From JBFLYZ01 sp040756415 (GTDB taxonomy: Bacteria; Bacteroidota; Bacteroidia; JADZBD01), in contig JBFLYZ010000010.1 of the NCBI GenBank assembly GCA_040756415.1, positions 1 through 64,000 of the forward strand: a stretch of DNA of 64,000 nucleotides. The letters are read 5' to 3'. The notes under the pieces are model-generated. The model searched no databases, was not told the origin of the DNA, and saw only the letters and a program-made list of their open reading frames with translations. Shown here in pieces: positions 9,961 to 17,791 of the stretch. Numbering within the stretch: the stretch's first letter is position 1; the number at the start of each line of letters is the position of its first letter. The position numbers and the translations under genes are program-made.

Positions 9961-10014
9961 GGGGGTAGAGTTTTTGTGTTTCTTTAGACCGGTATTTAAA
10001 TGTAAGGTTTAAAG

Positions 10015-11235
10015 TTACTCAAAATCCTTGTAAAGCAGGTACTTCTTGCGCACCTGCTTGAACTGGGCCAGTCCCCCGGACCAGGACTTGCGGATCTCGG
10101 CCTCGCTCTTGCCCTCGATGATCTGTTGCCTGAGCTTGGCGGTTCCGGTAAGGCTCAGAAAGTAATCCGTGAAGAACGTATCCTTGTCAGGACAGGATTT
10201 ATACGCATTGATGATCCAGAACAGGTAGAGCTGTTTGCTGTACTTGATAAACACCTCGCCATAATCCGAAACGTCATAGCCATGGCATACTTGGCCCTTG
10301 TAGGGCGGGTTTTCGCTGGCCCCTTTGATGCTTTGCGGGGTGAAAGTATACTTGGTGCCCGGCATGCCGGGGTAGCCGAACTGGCGGAAAGGCTTGTCGG
10401 TTCCCCGTCCCACGCTTACGATAGTGCCTTCGAACAGGCAGAGCGAAGGGTAAAGGTAAACGGCCGACATGGCCGAAAGGTTGGGCGAGGGATTGACGGG
10501 TAATAGGTAATAATCCTTATGCTCGTAGTTCTTGACCTTTATAACAATAAGCTCGCATTTGGCCTTATTGGCCAGCCATCCCTCCCCATTGATCATCTGT
10601 GCGTATTCGCCAATGGTCATGCCGTGTACGATGGGCACCGGGTGCATGCCTACAAAGGAGCGGTATTTGTCTTCCAGTACCGGCCCGTCTACGTAATAGC
10701 CGTTAGGGTTGGGCCGATCGAGCACCAGCAGGGTTTTTTTGTTCTCCGCGCAGGCTTCCATTACGTAGTGCAGGGTGGATATATAGGTATAGAAGCGTAC
10801 GCCCACATCCTGAATGTCGAAGATCACCACATCTATATCCTTCAGGTCGTCAGCTTTTGGCTTTTTATTGTCTTTCCCGTACAGCGAGATGCAGGGTAAT
10901 CCGGTTTTCTCATCGGTATATGTTTTGAGCGTTGTTCCGGCATCTTCTTTTCCGCGGAAGCCGTGTTCGGGGAAAAAGATCTTCTTCAGGTTCACTTTCA
11001 GCGAAAGCAGAGTATCGGCCAGGTGGGTGCTGCCGATCAGCGAGGTTTGGTTACCTACCAGGGCCACCGCCTTTCCCGACAGCAGGGGCAGGTAACTCTC
11101 TGTCTGGTCGGCACCGGTCTTAATATCCTTCCAGGTCTTTACCTCGCTGTTCACTTTGGTTACGAGCTGCGCAGGGGCGCAGAGGTAAAAGAAGCTGCAA
11201 AGCGCGGCAAGCGGGTATATATACCTTTTCGGCAT
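10015..11235 (-). CDS. DUF1343 / NamZ-like exo-beta-N-acetylmuramidase
   Basis: An exported DUF1343 protein of about 406 residues from the preferred start. Family features are ALVGNQTSL, the FFPEHGFRG motif, the D-rich DIDVVIFDIQDVGVRFYTY segment, LVLDRPNPNG and VSVGRGTDKPFRQFG. NamZ members (glycoside hydrolase family 171) remove N-acetylmuramic acid from the non-reducing end of peptidoglycan fragments, so a role in cell-wall recycling or scavenging is likely. The frame is open to 11274, but the ATG at 11235 (MPKRYIYPLAALCSFF) starts directly with the signal peptide and leaves the divergent promoter element at 11250-11257 free. Confidence 0.85.
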   Translation of the reverse strand: MPKRYIYPLAALCSFFYLCAPAQLVTKVNSEVKTWKDIKTGADQTESYLPLLSGKAVALVGNQTSLIGSTHLADTLLSLKVNLKKIFFPEHGFRGKEDAGTTLKTYTDEKTGLPCISLYGKDNKKPKADDLKDIDVVIFDIQDVGVRFYTYISTLHYVMEACAENKKTLLVLDRPNPNGYYVDGPVLEDKYRSFVGMHPVPIVHGMTIGEYAQMINGEGWLANKAKCELIVIKVKNYEHKDYYLLPVNPSPNLSAMSAVYLYPSLCLFEGTIVSVGRGTDKPFRQFGYPGMPGTKYTFTPQSIKGASENPPYKGQVCHGYDVSDYGEVFIKYSKQLYLFWIINAYKSCPDKDTFFTDYFLSLTGTAKLRQQIIEGKSEAEIRKSWSGGLAQFKQVRKKYLLYKDFE

Positions 11236-11249
11236 CGTGGCTAAAATAG

Positions 11250-11257
11250 TATTTTTG
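11250..11257 (+). promoter_or_regulatory. Candidate -7 element for the LolC/E-type permease
   Basis: TATTTTTG is an exact match to TAnnTTTG, located about 48 bases before the likely GTG start at 11305. No clear -33 TTG was found, only TTTT near 11226-11229. Confidence 0.4.
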
Positions 11258-11289
11258 TTTATGCGGTACAGCAAATAGGGTACCGCTTT

Positions 11290-12534
11290 TTGATCTGTAT
11301 CCCGGTGAACTACTCGCTCTTCATAGCCAGGCGCATACTCTCAGGCAACGAGGCCGGCCGCTTTTCGCGGCCTATCGTGCGCATTTCCGTGCTGGGCATT
11401 TCGCTGGGGCTTGCGGTCATGATCCTGACCATGGCCGTGGTAACGGGTTTCCAGAACGAGATCCGCGACAAGGTGATCGGTTTCGGGTCGCATATCCAGA
11501 TGAGCAGCTATGATAACAATGATTCCTACGAGTTCCTTCCCATTGAAAAGGAGCAGCCTTTCCTGGATGATATCCGCGCCCTGGAAGGCGTGCGCCATGT
11601 GCAGGCCTTTGCCGTCAAGGCGGGCATCATGAAATGGAAAGGGCAGATACACGGGGTGGTGATGAAAGGGGTGGATAAGGATTTCGACTGGAGCTTTTTC
11701 AGCAAGAATATGGTGGACGGAAAACGGTTCTCAGTGAAGGATTCCGGGATCACCAATTCCATTGTTATTTCAAAATACATGGCTGGCCGGCTGAAAATAA
11801 AAGTAGGCGATTCGGTTCAGGTGTTTTCCATACAGCACAGCGGCATAGCCTCGGCCAGAAAACCCGTGGTCAGCGGTATTTACGAAACGGGGATGGGACA
11901 ACAGTTCGATGAGGTGTTTATACTCACCGATATTGCGCGGATCAGAAAGCTCAACGGGTGGACGGACAGCCAGGTGGCGGGCTTCGAGGTGCTGGTAGAT
12001 GATTTCAGCAGGCTGGATGAGCTCACCGAAGCGGTGAACGGGGAGATAGGCTATGAATACCAGGCCCGGAATATCAAGGATATGAACCGGCCGGTTTTCG
12101 CCTGGCTGGGAGCGCAGGATATCAACGCCATCATCGTTATCGCGCTTATGGTGCTGGTGGCGGGCATCAATATGATATCGGCCCTGCTCATCCTGATCCT
12201 GGAGCGCACCAACATGATAGGCATACTGAAAGCCCTCGGGTCGGACGACTGGTCGGTGCGGAAGGTCTTTTTGTACAATGCCGTTTACCTGATCGGCAGG
12301 GGCATGCTGTGGGGTAATATCATAGCCATTGGTATCTGCCTTGCGCAAAAGCGGTTCGGGCTGATGACCCTCGACCCTGAATCCTATTTCCTCTCCAGGG
12401 TGCCCATTAACCTGGATGTAGTGCATATCCTTCTGCTGAATGCGGGCACCATCGTGATCTGCACGCTCATGCTCATTATACCCTCTTACATAGTAACGCG
12501 CATCACCCCTGTCAGGGCCATACGTTTCTCATGA
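11290..12534 (+). CDS. LolC/LolE-type ABC transporter permease (FtsX/MacB fold)
   Basis: A 414-residue inner-membrane protein with one N-terminal transmembrane segment (about residues 33-55), a large periplasmic domain, and three C-terminal transmembrane segments. This is the FtsX/MacB_PCD layout of lipoprotein-releasing permeases. The IARRIL....RPIVRISVLGISLGLAVMIL start and the ILERTNMIGILKALG coupling segment are characteristic. It should work with a LolD-like ATPase to extract lipoproteins; no ATPase gene is nearby. The reading frame has a TTG at 11290, but the GTG at 11305 (VNYSLFIARRIL) is the more likely start. The stop overlaps the next ATG (ATGA). Confidence 0.85.
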   Translation: MICIPVNYSLFIARRILSGNEAGRFSRPIVRISVLGISLGLAVMILTMAVVTGFQNEIRDKVIGFGSHIQMSSYDNNDSYEFLPIEKEQPFLDDIRALEGVRHVQAFAVKAGIMKWKGQIHGVVMKGVDKDFDWSFFSKNMVDGKRFSVKDSGITNSIVISKYMAGRLKIKVGDSVQVFSIQHSGIASARKPVVSGIYETGMGQQFDEVFILTDIARIRKLNGWTDSQVAGFEVLVDDFSRLDELTEAVNGEIGYEYQARNIKDMNRPVFAWLGAQDINAIIVIALMVLVAGINMISALLILILERTNMIGILKALGSDDWSVRKVFLYNAVYLIGRGMLWGNIIAIGICLAQKRFGLMTLDPESYFLSRVPINLDVVHILLLNAGTIVICTLMLIIPSYIVTRITPVRAIRFS

Positions 12535-13799
12535 ACGAGGAGTTTCTGCATTATATCTGGAAGTACCGGCTCTTCGGCCACAGCGACCTGCGTACGCAGG
12601 ATGGCGCGCCTCTTCAGATCATCAGGCCGGGAGAGCATAACCGCGATGCCGGCCCTGATTTTTTCAACGCCAGGATGAGGATAGGCCCTACGGTGTGGGC
12701 GGGAAATGTAGAGATACATGTTCGTTCATCCGAGTGGGAGAAGCACGGGCACAGCTCGGATAAGGCCTACGATAATATCCTGCTTCACGTGGTGTACGAG
12801 CACGATGCGGAGGTGTTCAGGAAGAATAAGGAAAAGATCCCCGTGCTCGAGCTCAAAGGCAGGCTGGACCGCAGGGTGTACGCGCGATACCTCGACTTTA
12901 AGCTGAGCCGTTCAGCCGTTCCCTGCGGCAGGCTCATCGGTACTGTTCCGCCCTTGCAGGTCAGCTCCTGGCTCGACCGCATGCTGGCGGAAAGGCTGGA
13001 GCGAAGATCAGCGGATATCCTGCAAAGGCTGGCGCTCAGTAAAAACAACTGGGAAGAGACATTTTACCTGCTGATGGCCCGCAACTTCGGCTTTAAGGTG
13101 AACGCGGAGGCTTTTGAGCAACTGGCGGGCAGCCTGCCCTACCGGGTGGTGAGCAAATGCAGGCAAAACAGGATGCGGGCAGAAGCTTTGCTCTTTGGCC
13201 AAGCGGGCTTGCTGGAGGGGAAGTTCAGGGAAGCTTATCCCCGCGGTTTGCAGAAAGAGTACGCCCATCTCCGCAAAAAATTCGGGCTGAAGCCCATGGA
13301 CGCGCACATCTGGAGATTTTTGCGCCTGCGGCCCGTCAATTTTCCCACTATACGCTTGTCGCAGTTCGCGGGGCTCCTAACGGGCCCGGGGCATTTGTTC
13401 TCGAGGGTACTGGAGGTGAAAAACGCCAAGGAGCTGCGAGGTCTGCTCAGCGTGGAAGCTTCGGACTACTGGCTCGATCATTTCCTCTTCGGCAGGCGCT
13501 CGCCCAAACGGAGCAGGCGGTTGGGCGATGAGGCCATAGATAATGTGATCATCAACACCATTGCTCCACTGCTTTTTGTGTACGGCAGGTACAAAAAGGA
13601 AGACCTGTATTGCGAACGGGCGCTTTCCCTCCTGGAACGCACCGATGCGGAGGATAATGCCATTGTGCGGAAATGGGCGGAGCTGGGGATAAAGGTGAAG
13701 GATGCCTACCGCTCACAGGCCCTGATCGAGCTCAGGAACGAGTACTGCGCCCATAAAAAATGCCTGGATTGCGGGATAGGGAGCAGGATTTTATCCTGA
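12531..13799 (+). CDS. DUF2851 family protein
   Basis: A 422-residue cytoplasmic protein recognised as DUF2851 by its N-terminus (FLHYIWKYRLF), the RPGEHNRDAGPDFFNARM motif, and WAGNVEIHVRSSEW followed by DNILLHVVYEHD. The combination of conserved D, E and H residues in this N-terminal part resembles a nuclease-like metal site, but this is only a resemblance. A cysteine-rich C-terminus (C..KKCLDCGIG) could bind a metal. The start overlaps the preceding permease gene by 4 bases, which implies coupling, though no functional link is evident. Confidence 0.8.
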   Translation: MNEEFLHYIWKYRLFGHSDLRTQDGAPLQIIRPGEHNRDAGPDFFNARMRIGPTVWAGNVEIHVRSSEWEKHGHSSDKAYDNILLHVVYEHDAEVFRKNKEKIPVLELKGRLDRRVYARYLDFKLSRSAVPCGRLIGTVPPLQVSSWLDRMLAERLERRSADILQRLALSKNNWEETFYLLMARNFGFKVNAEAFEQLAGSLPYRVVSKCRQNRMRAEALLFGQAGLLEGKFREAYPRGLQKEYAHLRKKFGLKPMDAHIWRFLRLRPVNFPTIRLSQFAGLLTGPGHLFSRVLEVKNAKELRGLLSVEASDYWLDHFLFGRRSPKRSRRLGDEAIDNVIINTIAPLLFVYGRYKKEDLYCERALSLLERTDAEDNAIVRKWAELGIKVKDAYRSQALIELRNEYCAHKKCLDCGIGSRILS

Positions 13800-13891
13800 T
13801 GGGATGACTGGAGCGTAAGTTTTTACATCGCGCGGGATTCTCCATCTTAAATCTCAATAAAAAATGAAATTGAGAAGAGGCAGGACGGACC

Positions 13892-13926
13892 ATAAAAAGC
13901 GAAGCCCCGCCATTCCGCGGGACTTC
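13892..13926 (-). terminator. Terminator for first SBBP gene
   Basis: Stem 13917-13926 with 13901-13910, which has one U-G wobble when read on the minus strand, followed by GCTTTTTATGG. It closes the minus-strand gene whose stop is at 13966. The intergenic region back to 13800 holds nothing else recognisable. Confidence 0.75.
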
Positions 13927-13965
13927 CACTTTTAAATTTGAAGGCTCTTCGTCAGCCGGTTTTCC

Positions 13966-15645
13966 TCACTTCACGATCAGCTTGCCGCTGCCCACGAAGT
14001 TGTTTTCGCGGTCGTACACCCGGATAAGGTAAGCTCCGGCCTGCAGGTCCTCCCTGCCAAAGGTATACGTGGCGTATTGCGAACCGCAGCTCAGCTCTTT
14101 GCCTGATATGATCTCTTTTCCCGCCAGGTCGGTAACTGAAAGCCACAGCTCGGAGCCGGGGCTGATGAACCCGGAGGTGATGCTGACCGTAGCCCCGTTA
14201 TCGGCCGGGTTAGGGAAGAGCAGGAGAGCGAAGCGCTGCCCGTACAGGTCGGCAAAGCCTATGCTCTGCGGTGCGTATTTAATGGTGAGGTAATCGTCAT
14301 TCGTTCCGCTGGTGGGATCCACATCCGAAATGCCCGAAACATATACGTAGCGGGCGGGCGATACGGCAATGGCCAGGGCGTTGTCGTGCCCCGTACCCGT
14401 ACCCTCATAGGTTGCTATCCACTGCTGCACACCGGCATTGCTGTATTTGATGGTGGCGTAATTGCGGTTGGCCGTGGTCAGGGAAGTATACCCGGTCACA
14501 TATACGTTCAGGCTGTCGTCAAGGGCGATGGCGTAACCGCGGTCATCGTTATTGGCCGTGCCGTTGTAGCGCTGCGCCCATTGCTGCGTGCCGCCCGAAT
14601 TATATTTTACGGTGGCGAAATCGGGAGGAGCGCCATTGCCTCCTGCGGCCTGGCTTTGCCCGGTCACATACACATTGCCCAGCGAGTCGGCCACCACATC
14701 CCAGGGCTCGTCATAGCGGTTGGAGCCGCTGGAGCCGTTGTTATAGCGCGAGGCCCACTGCTGCGCACCCGAAGGGTTGTACTTGATCGTGGCATAATCG
14801 AACCAATTGCCGGAAAGGAAGCTGTACCCCGTAACGATCACGTTGCCGTTGTCGTCAAGCGTGAGGGCCTTGCCGTAGTCGTTATCGTTGCCACCGTCAT
14901 AGGCCATTACCCACTGCTGGTTGCCCGCGTTGTCGTATTTGATCGTAACGATATCCGATAAGGTGCTGAAGGTGGTTTCATTTCCTTTGCCGGTCACATA
15001 CACGTTGCCGCCCGCATCCACGCCAATATCTTTTCCCTCATCGTTGCCTCCGCCCGTTCCGTTGAAAAGCTGGACCCACTGCTGGTTGCCGTTGGCATCG
15101 TATTTTATGGTTACGATATCGTGCATGTTGCCGCTGATGCTGGCATAGCCCGTTACGTATACGTTCCCGCTGGCGTCAGCATAAACGGCCGCTCCTTCAT
15201 CCTGCAGGCTGTCGCTGCCGTTGTAGAAGGCCACCCACTGCTGTATGCCTCCGCTGTTATACTTGATGGTAACCACATCCTCGTACGTACTGCTGCCCCG
15301 GCTTTTGCCGGTTACGTACACATTGCCATTGGCGTCCGTGCAAACCGCGCTGGCCACATCGTTATCATTGCCGGTGCCGTTGAAAGTGGCTACCCACTGC
15401 TGGGCACCGCTGCTGTTGTACTTGATGGTGGCGATATCGAAGTTGCCGTTCACCCCGTAGCTGGTGCCGGTCACATATACATTTTCTGCGGCATCGATCA
15501 CCATATCGGCTGCGTCATCCGTATTGTCGGGGGGGCCGTTGTAATTGCGCGTCCACGATACCGGCACGGTCTGGGCAAAAGAGCTTAACGAGAGAGCCAG
15601 GAGAAAAGCGGCACAAAGGGTTTTAGGGGTGTACATTCTTTTCAT
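13966..15645 (-). CDS. SBBP beta-propeller T9SS surface protein (paralog 1)
   Basis: A 559-residue exported protein: signal peptide (residues 1-24), then about seven SBBP repeats of some 60 residues with the recurring core GNVYVTG and ATIKYNSSG.QQW, and a T9SS type A sorting domain at the end (FPNPADNGATVSI to GSGKLIVK). SBBP repeats are seven-bladed beta-propeller units of uncharacterised binding function. Repeats 3-5 match the downstream paralog closely while the ends differ, so the pair arose by tandem duplication. A TAGCTTTG -7 element lies 20 bases before the start. Confidence 0.87.
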   Translation of the reverse strand: MKRMYTPKTLCAAFLLALSLSSFAQTVPVSWTRNYNGPPDNTDDAADMVIDAAENVYVTGTSYGVNGNFDIATIKYNSSGAQQWVATFNGTGNDNDVASAVCTDANGNVYVTGKSRGSSTYEDVVTIKYNSGGIQQWVAFYNGSDSLQDEGAAVYADASGNVYVTGYASISGNMHDIVTIKYDANGNQQWVQLFNGTGGGNDEGKDIGVDAGGNVYVTGKGNETTFSTLSDIVTIKYDNAGNQQWVMAYDGGNDNDYGKALTLDDNGNVIVTGYSFLSGNWFDYATIKYNPSGAQQWASRYNNGSSGSNRYDEPWDVVADSLGNVYVTGQSQAAGGNGAPPDFATVKYNSGGTQQWAQRYNGTANNDDRGYAIALDDSLNVYVTGYTSLTTANRNYATIKYSNAGVQQWIATYEGTGTGHDNALAIAVSPARYVYVSGISDVDPTSGTNDDYLTIKYAPQSIGFADLYGQRFALLLFPNPADNGATVSITSGFISPGSELWLSVTDLAGKEIISGKELSCGSQYATYTFGREDLQAGAYLIRVYDRENNFVGSGKLIVK

Positions 15646-15665
15646 GCGTATGGTTATGTGTTTGA

Positions 15666-15673
15666 CAAAGCTA
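15666..15673 (-). promoter_or_regulatory. Candidate -7 element for SBBP paralog 1
   Basis: On the minus strand it reads TAGCTTTG (TAnnTTTG), 20 bases before the ATG at 15645. Its position in the short gap between the two paralogs indicates that the second gene in the series has its own promoter. No -33 box is evident. Confidence 0.4.
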
Positions 15674-15691
15674 ATAAAAAACCGGTAGGGT

Positions 15692-17329
15692 CTATTGCAG
15701 GATCAGCCTGCTGCGGGCAACGGCCCGTCCGTCCGTATCCAGCAGGTGCAGCAGGTAGGTTCCGGGTTTGAGCCCGCAGGTCTCCAGCAGCACGGAAAGC
15801 CCGGTGTTGCAGTATAGCTCCTCTCTCTTCAGCTCGCGCCCGGCCATATCGTACAGGATCATTTCTGCCGCGCTGCCCGGGCAGTTGAATGCAACCTTTG
15901 TTCCTGCTGCTGCCGGGTTAGGAAACACCTGGAGCGAAACAGGGTTGTTCAGGGGGTAGGCGCCCGTGAGCAGGGCATAGCGCATCACCAGGTAATCCTC
16001 GTTGACGGAAGAAGTAGTGTCGAGATCGGAGCTGCCCGCCACGTAAATGCTTCCGCTGGGGGTAAGGGCAATGGCGGTTGGCACATCCATGCCGCTGCCT
16101 GCCGCGGTATAGGTAAGGATCCATTGCTGCACGCCTGCGGTATCGTATTTTACAGTGGCGAAGTTGCGGTTGCCCAGCCCGGCCGAGGTATAGCCGGTCA
16201 CATAGATCTGCTGCTGGTCATCGAGCGCGATACGGAATGCGCGGTCGTCCTGGTTGCCGGTGCTGCTATACCGCGCCACCCACTGCTGTATTCCCGATGG
16301 GTTGTATTTCACCGTGGCGTAATCGGGCTGGGCGCTGTTTCCGCCAAGGGCCTGGCTTTGCCCGGTCACATAAATATTGCCGGCCGTATCGGCTACCACA
16401 TCCCAGGCCTCATCATAACGGTTGGCCCCGTGATTGTAGCGCGTGGCCCATAACTGCGTTCCCGATGGGCTGTATTTGATCGTGGCGTAATCGAACCAGT
16501 AGCCCGACAAAAAGCTGTAACCCGTAACGATCACATTGCCGTTATTATCCAGTGTCATGGCTTTGCCGTAGTCGTTGTCGCCTGCGCCATCGTAGGCCAT
16601 CACCCACTGCTGGTTGCCCGCGTTGTCGTACTTGATGGTTACGATATCCGACAGGGTGCTGGAAGTGGTCTCGTTGCCTTTTCCCGTAACATACACGTTG
16701 CCGCTGCCGTCAACGCGTATGTCGCGGCCCTCGTCATTTCCGTTGCCCGTTCCGTTGAATATCCTGATGAACTGCTGGTTGCCGTTCGCATCGTACTTGA
16801 TGGTGATGATATCGGCCGAAGTGCCGGTCATGCTTACGTACCCGGTCACATACACATTGCCCGCGTTGTCTACGGCAATGGCGGTGCCTTCGTCCACCAG
16901 GTTATCGGTGCCGTTATAAACGGCTACCCATTGCTGCACCCCGTAGCTGCTGTATTTGATGGTGGTGATGTCCTCGTTGGTATTCATCCCGCGGCTGCGG
17001 CCGGTCACGTACACATTGCCGCTGTTATCGACCGCAAGGGCGTTAGCGGCATCCACATCGTTGCCCGACCCGTTATAGACGGCCGTCCATTGCGGAACCC
17101 CGCTGCTGCTGTATTTGATGGTGGTGAAATCGAATGAGCTGCCGGGCGCGGTGCTGCCGCCTGTTACATAAACATTCTCCTGGGCATCGATCACCATGGC
17201 ATTCAGGTTATCGGTGCTGCTCATGGGGCCGTTATGGCTGCGTATCCAAGCCAGGGGAGGCTGAGCCGCGCTCGCCAGGCTGGCGAGCAGAAAACAGGGG
17301 AATAACAAAGCTTTACGGTTGCGCCACAT
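15692..17329 (-). CDS. SBBP beta-propeller T9SS surface protein (paralog 2)
   Basis: A 545-residue protein with the same plan as its neighbour at 13966-15645: signal peptide (MWRNRKALLFPCFLLASLASAAQ), tandem SBBP repeats with NVYVTG/TTIKYSSSG cores, and a T9SS type A domain (VFPNPAAAGTKVAF to the SRLILQ end). The segment around IVTIKYDNAGNQQWVMAYDG is almost identical in the two proteins. The ATG lies only a few bases after the T-run of the tatA terminator, and its own -7 element (17358-17365) overlaps that terminator. It is presumably surface-exposed; the ligand is unknown. Confidence 0.87.
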   Translation of the reverse strand: MWRNRKALLFPCFLLASLASAAQPPLAWIRSHNGPMSSTDNLNAMVIDAQENVYVTGGSTAPGSSFDFTTIKYSSSGVPQWTAVYNGSGNDVDAANALAVDNSGNVYVTGRSRGMNTNEDITTIKYSSYGVQQWVAVYNGTDNLVDEGTAIAVDNAGNVYVTGYVSMTGTSADIITIKYDANGNQQFIRIFNGTGNGNDEGRDIRVDGSGNVYVTGKGNETTSSTLSDIVTIKYDNAGNQQWVMAYDGAGDNDYGKAMTLDNNGNVIVTGYSFLSGYWFDYATIKYSPSGTQLWATRYNHGANRYDEAWDVVADTAGNIYVTGQSQALGGNSAQPDYATVKYNPSGIQQWVARYSSTGNQDDRAFRIALDDQQQIYVTGYTSAGLGNRNFATVKYDTAGVQQWILTYTAAGSGMDVPTAIALTPSGSIYVAGSSDLDTTSSVNEDYLVMRYALLTGAYPLNNPVSLQVFPNPAAAGTKVAFNCPGSAAEMILYDMAGRELKREELYCNTGLSVLLETCGLKPGTYLLHLLDTDGRAVARSRLILQ

Positions 17330-17330
17330 A

Positions 17331-17355
17331 AAAAAGCCTGCCGGTGAGCAGGCTT
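17331..17355 (-). terminator. tatA terminator abutting the next start codon
   Basis: On the minus strand, an 8-bp perfect stem (17348-17355 with 17334-17341) is followed by a T-run that ends two bases before the ATG at 17329. It should end tatA transcripts. Transcripts starting from the -7 element at 17358-17365 would begin inside the hairpin and so lack the full stem. Confidence 0.75.
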
Positions 17356-17357
17356 AG

Positions 17358-17365
17358 CAAATCTA
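17358..17365 (-). promoter_or_regulatory. Candidate -7 element for SBBP paralog 2
   Basis: Reads TAGATTTG on the minus strand, an exact TAnnTTTG match. The predicted transcription start, about 7 bases downstream, falls in the first arm of the tatA terminator hairpin. Confidence 0.45.
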
Positions 17366-17444
17366 AAATAAAAGCCGTTAACGGGAAAGGGGAATAGACG
17401 GCAAAGGGGTTTGGGAAGATAAAGGGGAGCGGCCGGGAGATGAA

Positions 17445-17669
17445 TTATTTTTCCAGGTCCTTTTTCAGGTCAGCGCTGATCTTGCTGGTCTCATCCTTTA
17501 CCGTGTTGGCGCCTTTCTCGATCTCCTCTTTGATGCCGCTGGCCGCGTCTTTGAACTCGCGAATGCCTTTTCCCAGCCCGCGCGCGATCTCGGGGATTTT
17601 GTTGGAGCCGAAGAACAGGAGAAACACGATCAGGATAAGTATCAATTCGCTTCCGCCAAGTCCGAACAT
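17445..17669 (-). CDS. tatA: Twin-arginine translocase subunit TatA/TatE
   Basis: A 74-residue protein with the exact TatA plan: a short N-terminal membrane helix (MFGLGGSELILILIVFLLFF), the hinge GSNKIPEIARGLGKGIREFK forming an amphipathic helix, then a charged K/E/D-rich tail. It multimerises to form the export path for folded Tat substrates at the inner membrane. ActB in this window carries a twin-arginine motif and is a likely client. It lies downstream of secDF but is separated from it by a terminator and has its own -7 element. Confidence 0.95.
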   Translation of the reverse strand: MFGLGGSELILILIVFLLFFGSNKIPEIARGLGKGIREFKDAASGIKEEIEKGANTVKDETSKISADLKKDLEK

Positions 17670-17691
17670 GTATATCGTTGTTAATTAAGAA

Positions 17692-17699
17692 CAAATTTA
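17692..17699 (-). promoter_or_regulatory. Candidate -7 element for tatA
   Basis: Reads TAAATTTG on the minus strand, 22 bases before the tatA ATG. An exact TAnnTTTG match lying immediately downstream of the secDF terminator. No -33 match was seen. Confidence 0.45.
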
Positions 17700-17734
17700 C
17701 AAAAAATAGGCCCGCTATGCGTTAGGCAGGGGAT

Positions 17735-17770
17735 AAAATAAAAAGCCCCCGCACCAATGCGCGGGGGCTT
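17735..17770 (-). terminator. Terminator of secDF
   Basis: A 10-bp GC-rich stem (17761-17770 with 17743-17752) and 8-base loop, followed on the minus strand by TTTTATTTTAT. It lies 22 bases after the secDF stop. Confidence 0.9.
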
Positions 17771-17791
17771 CGGATCAATTGACGGGGACCC

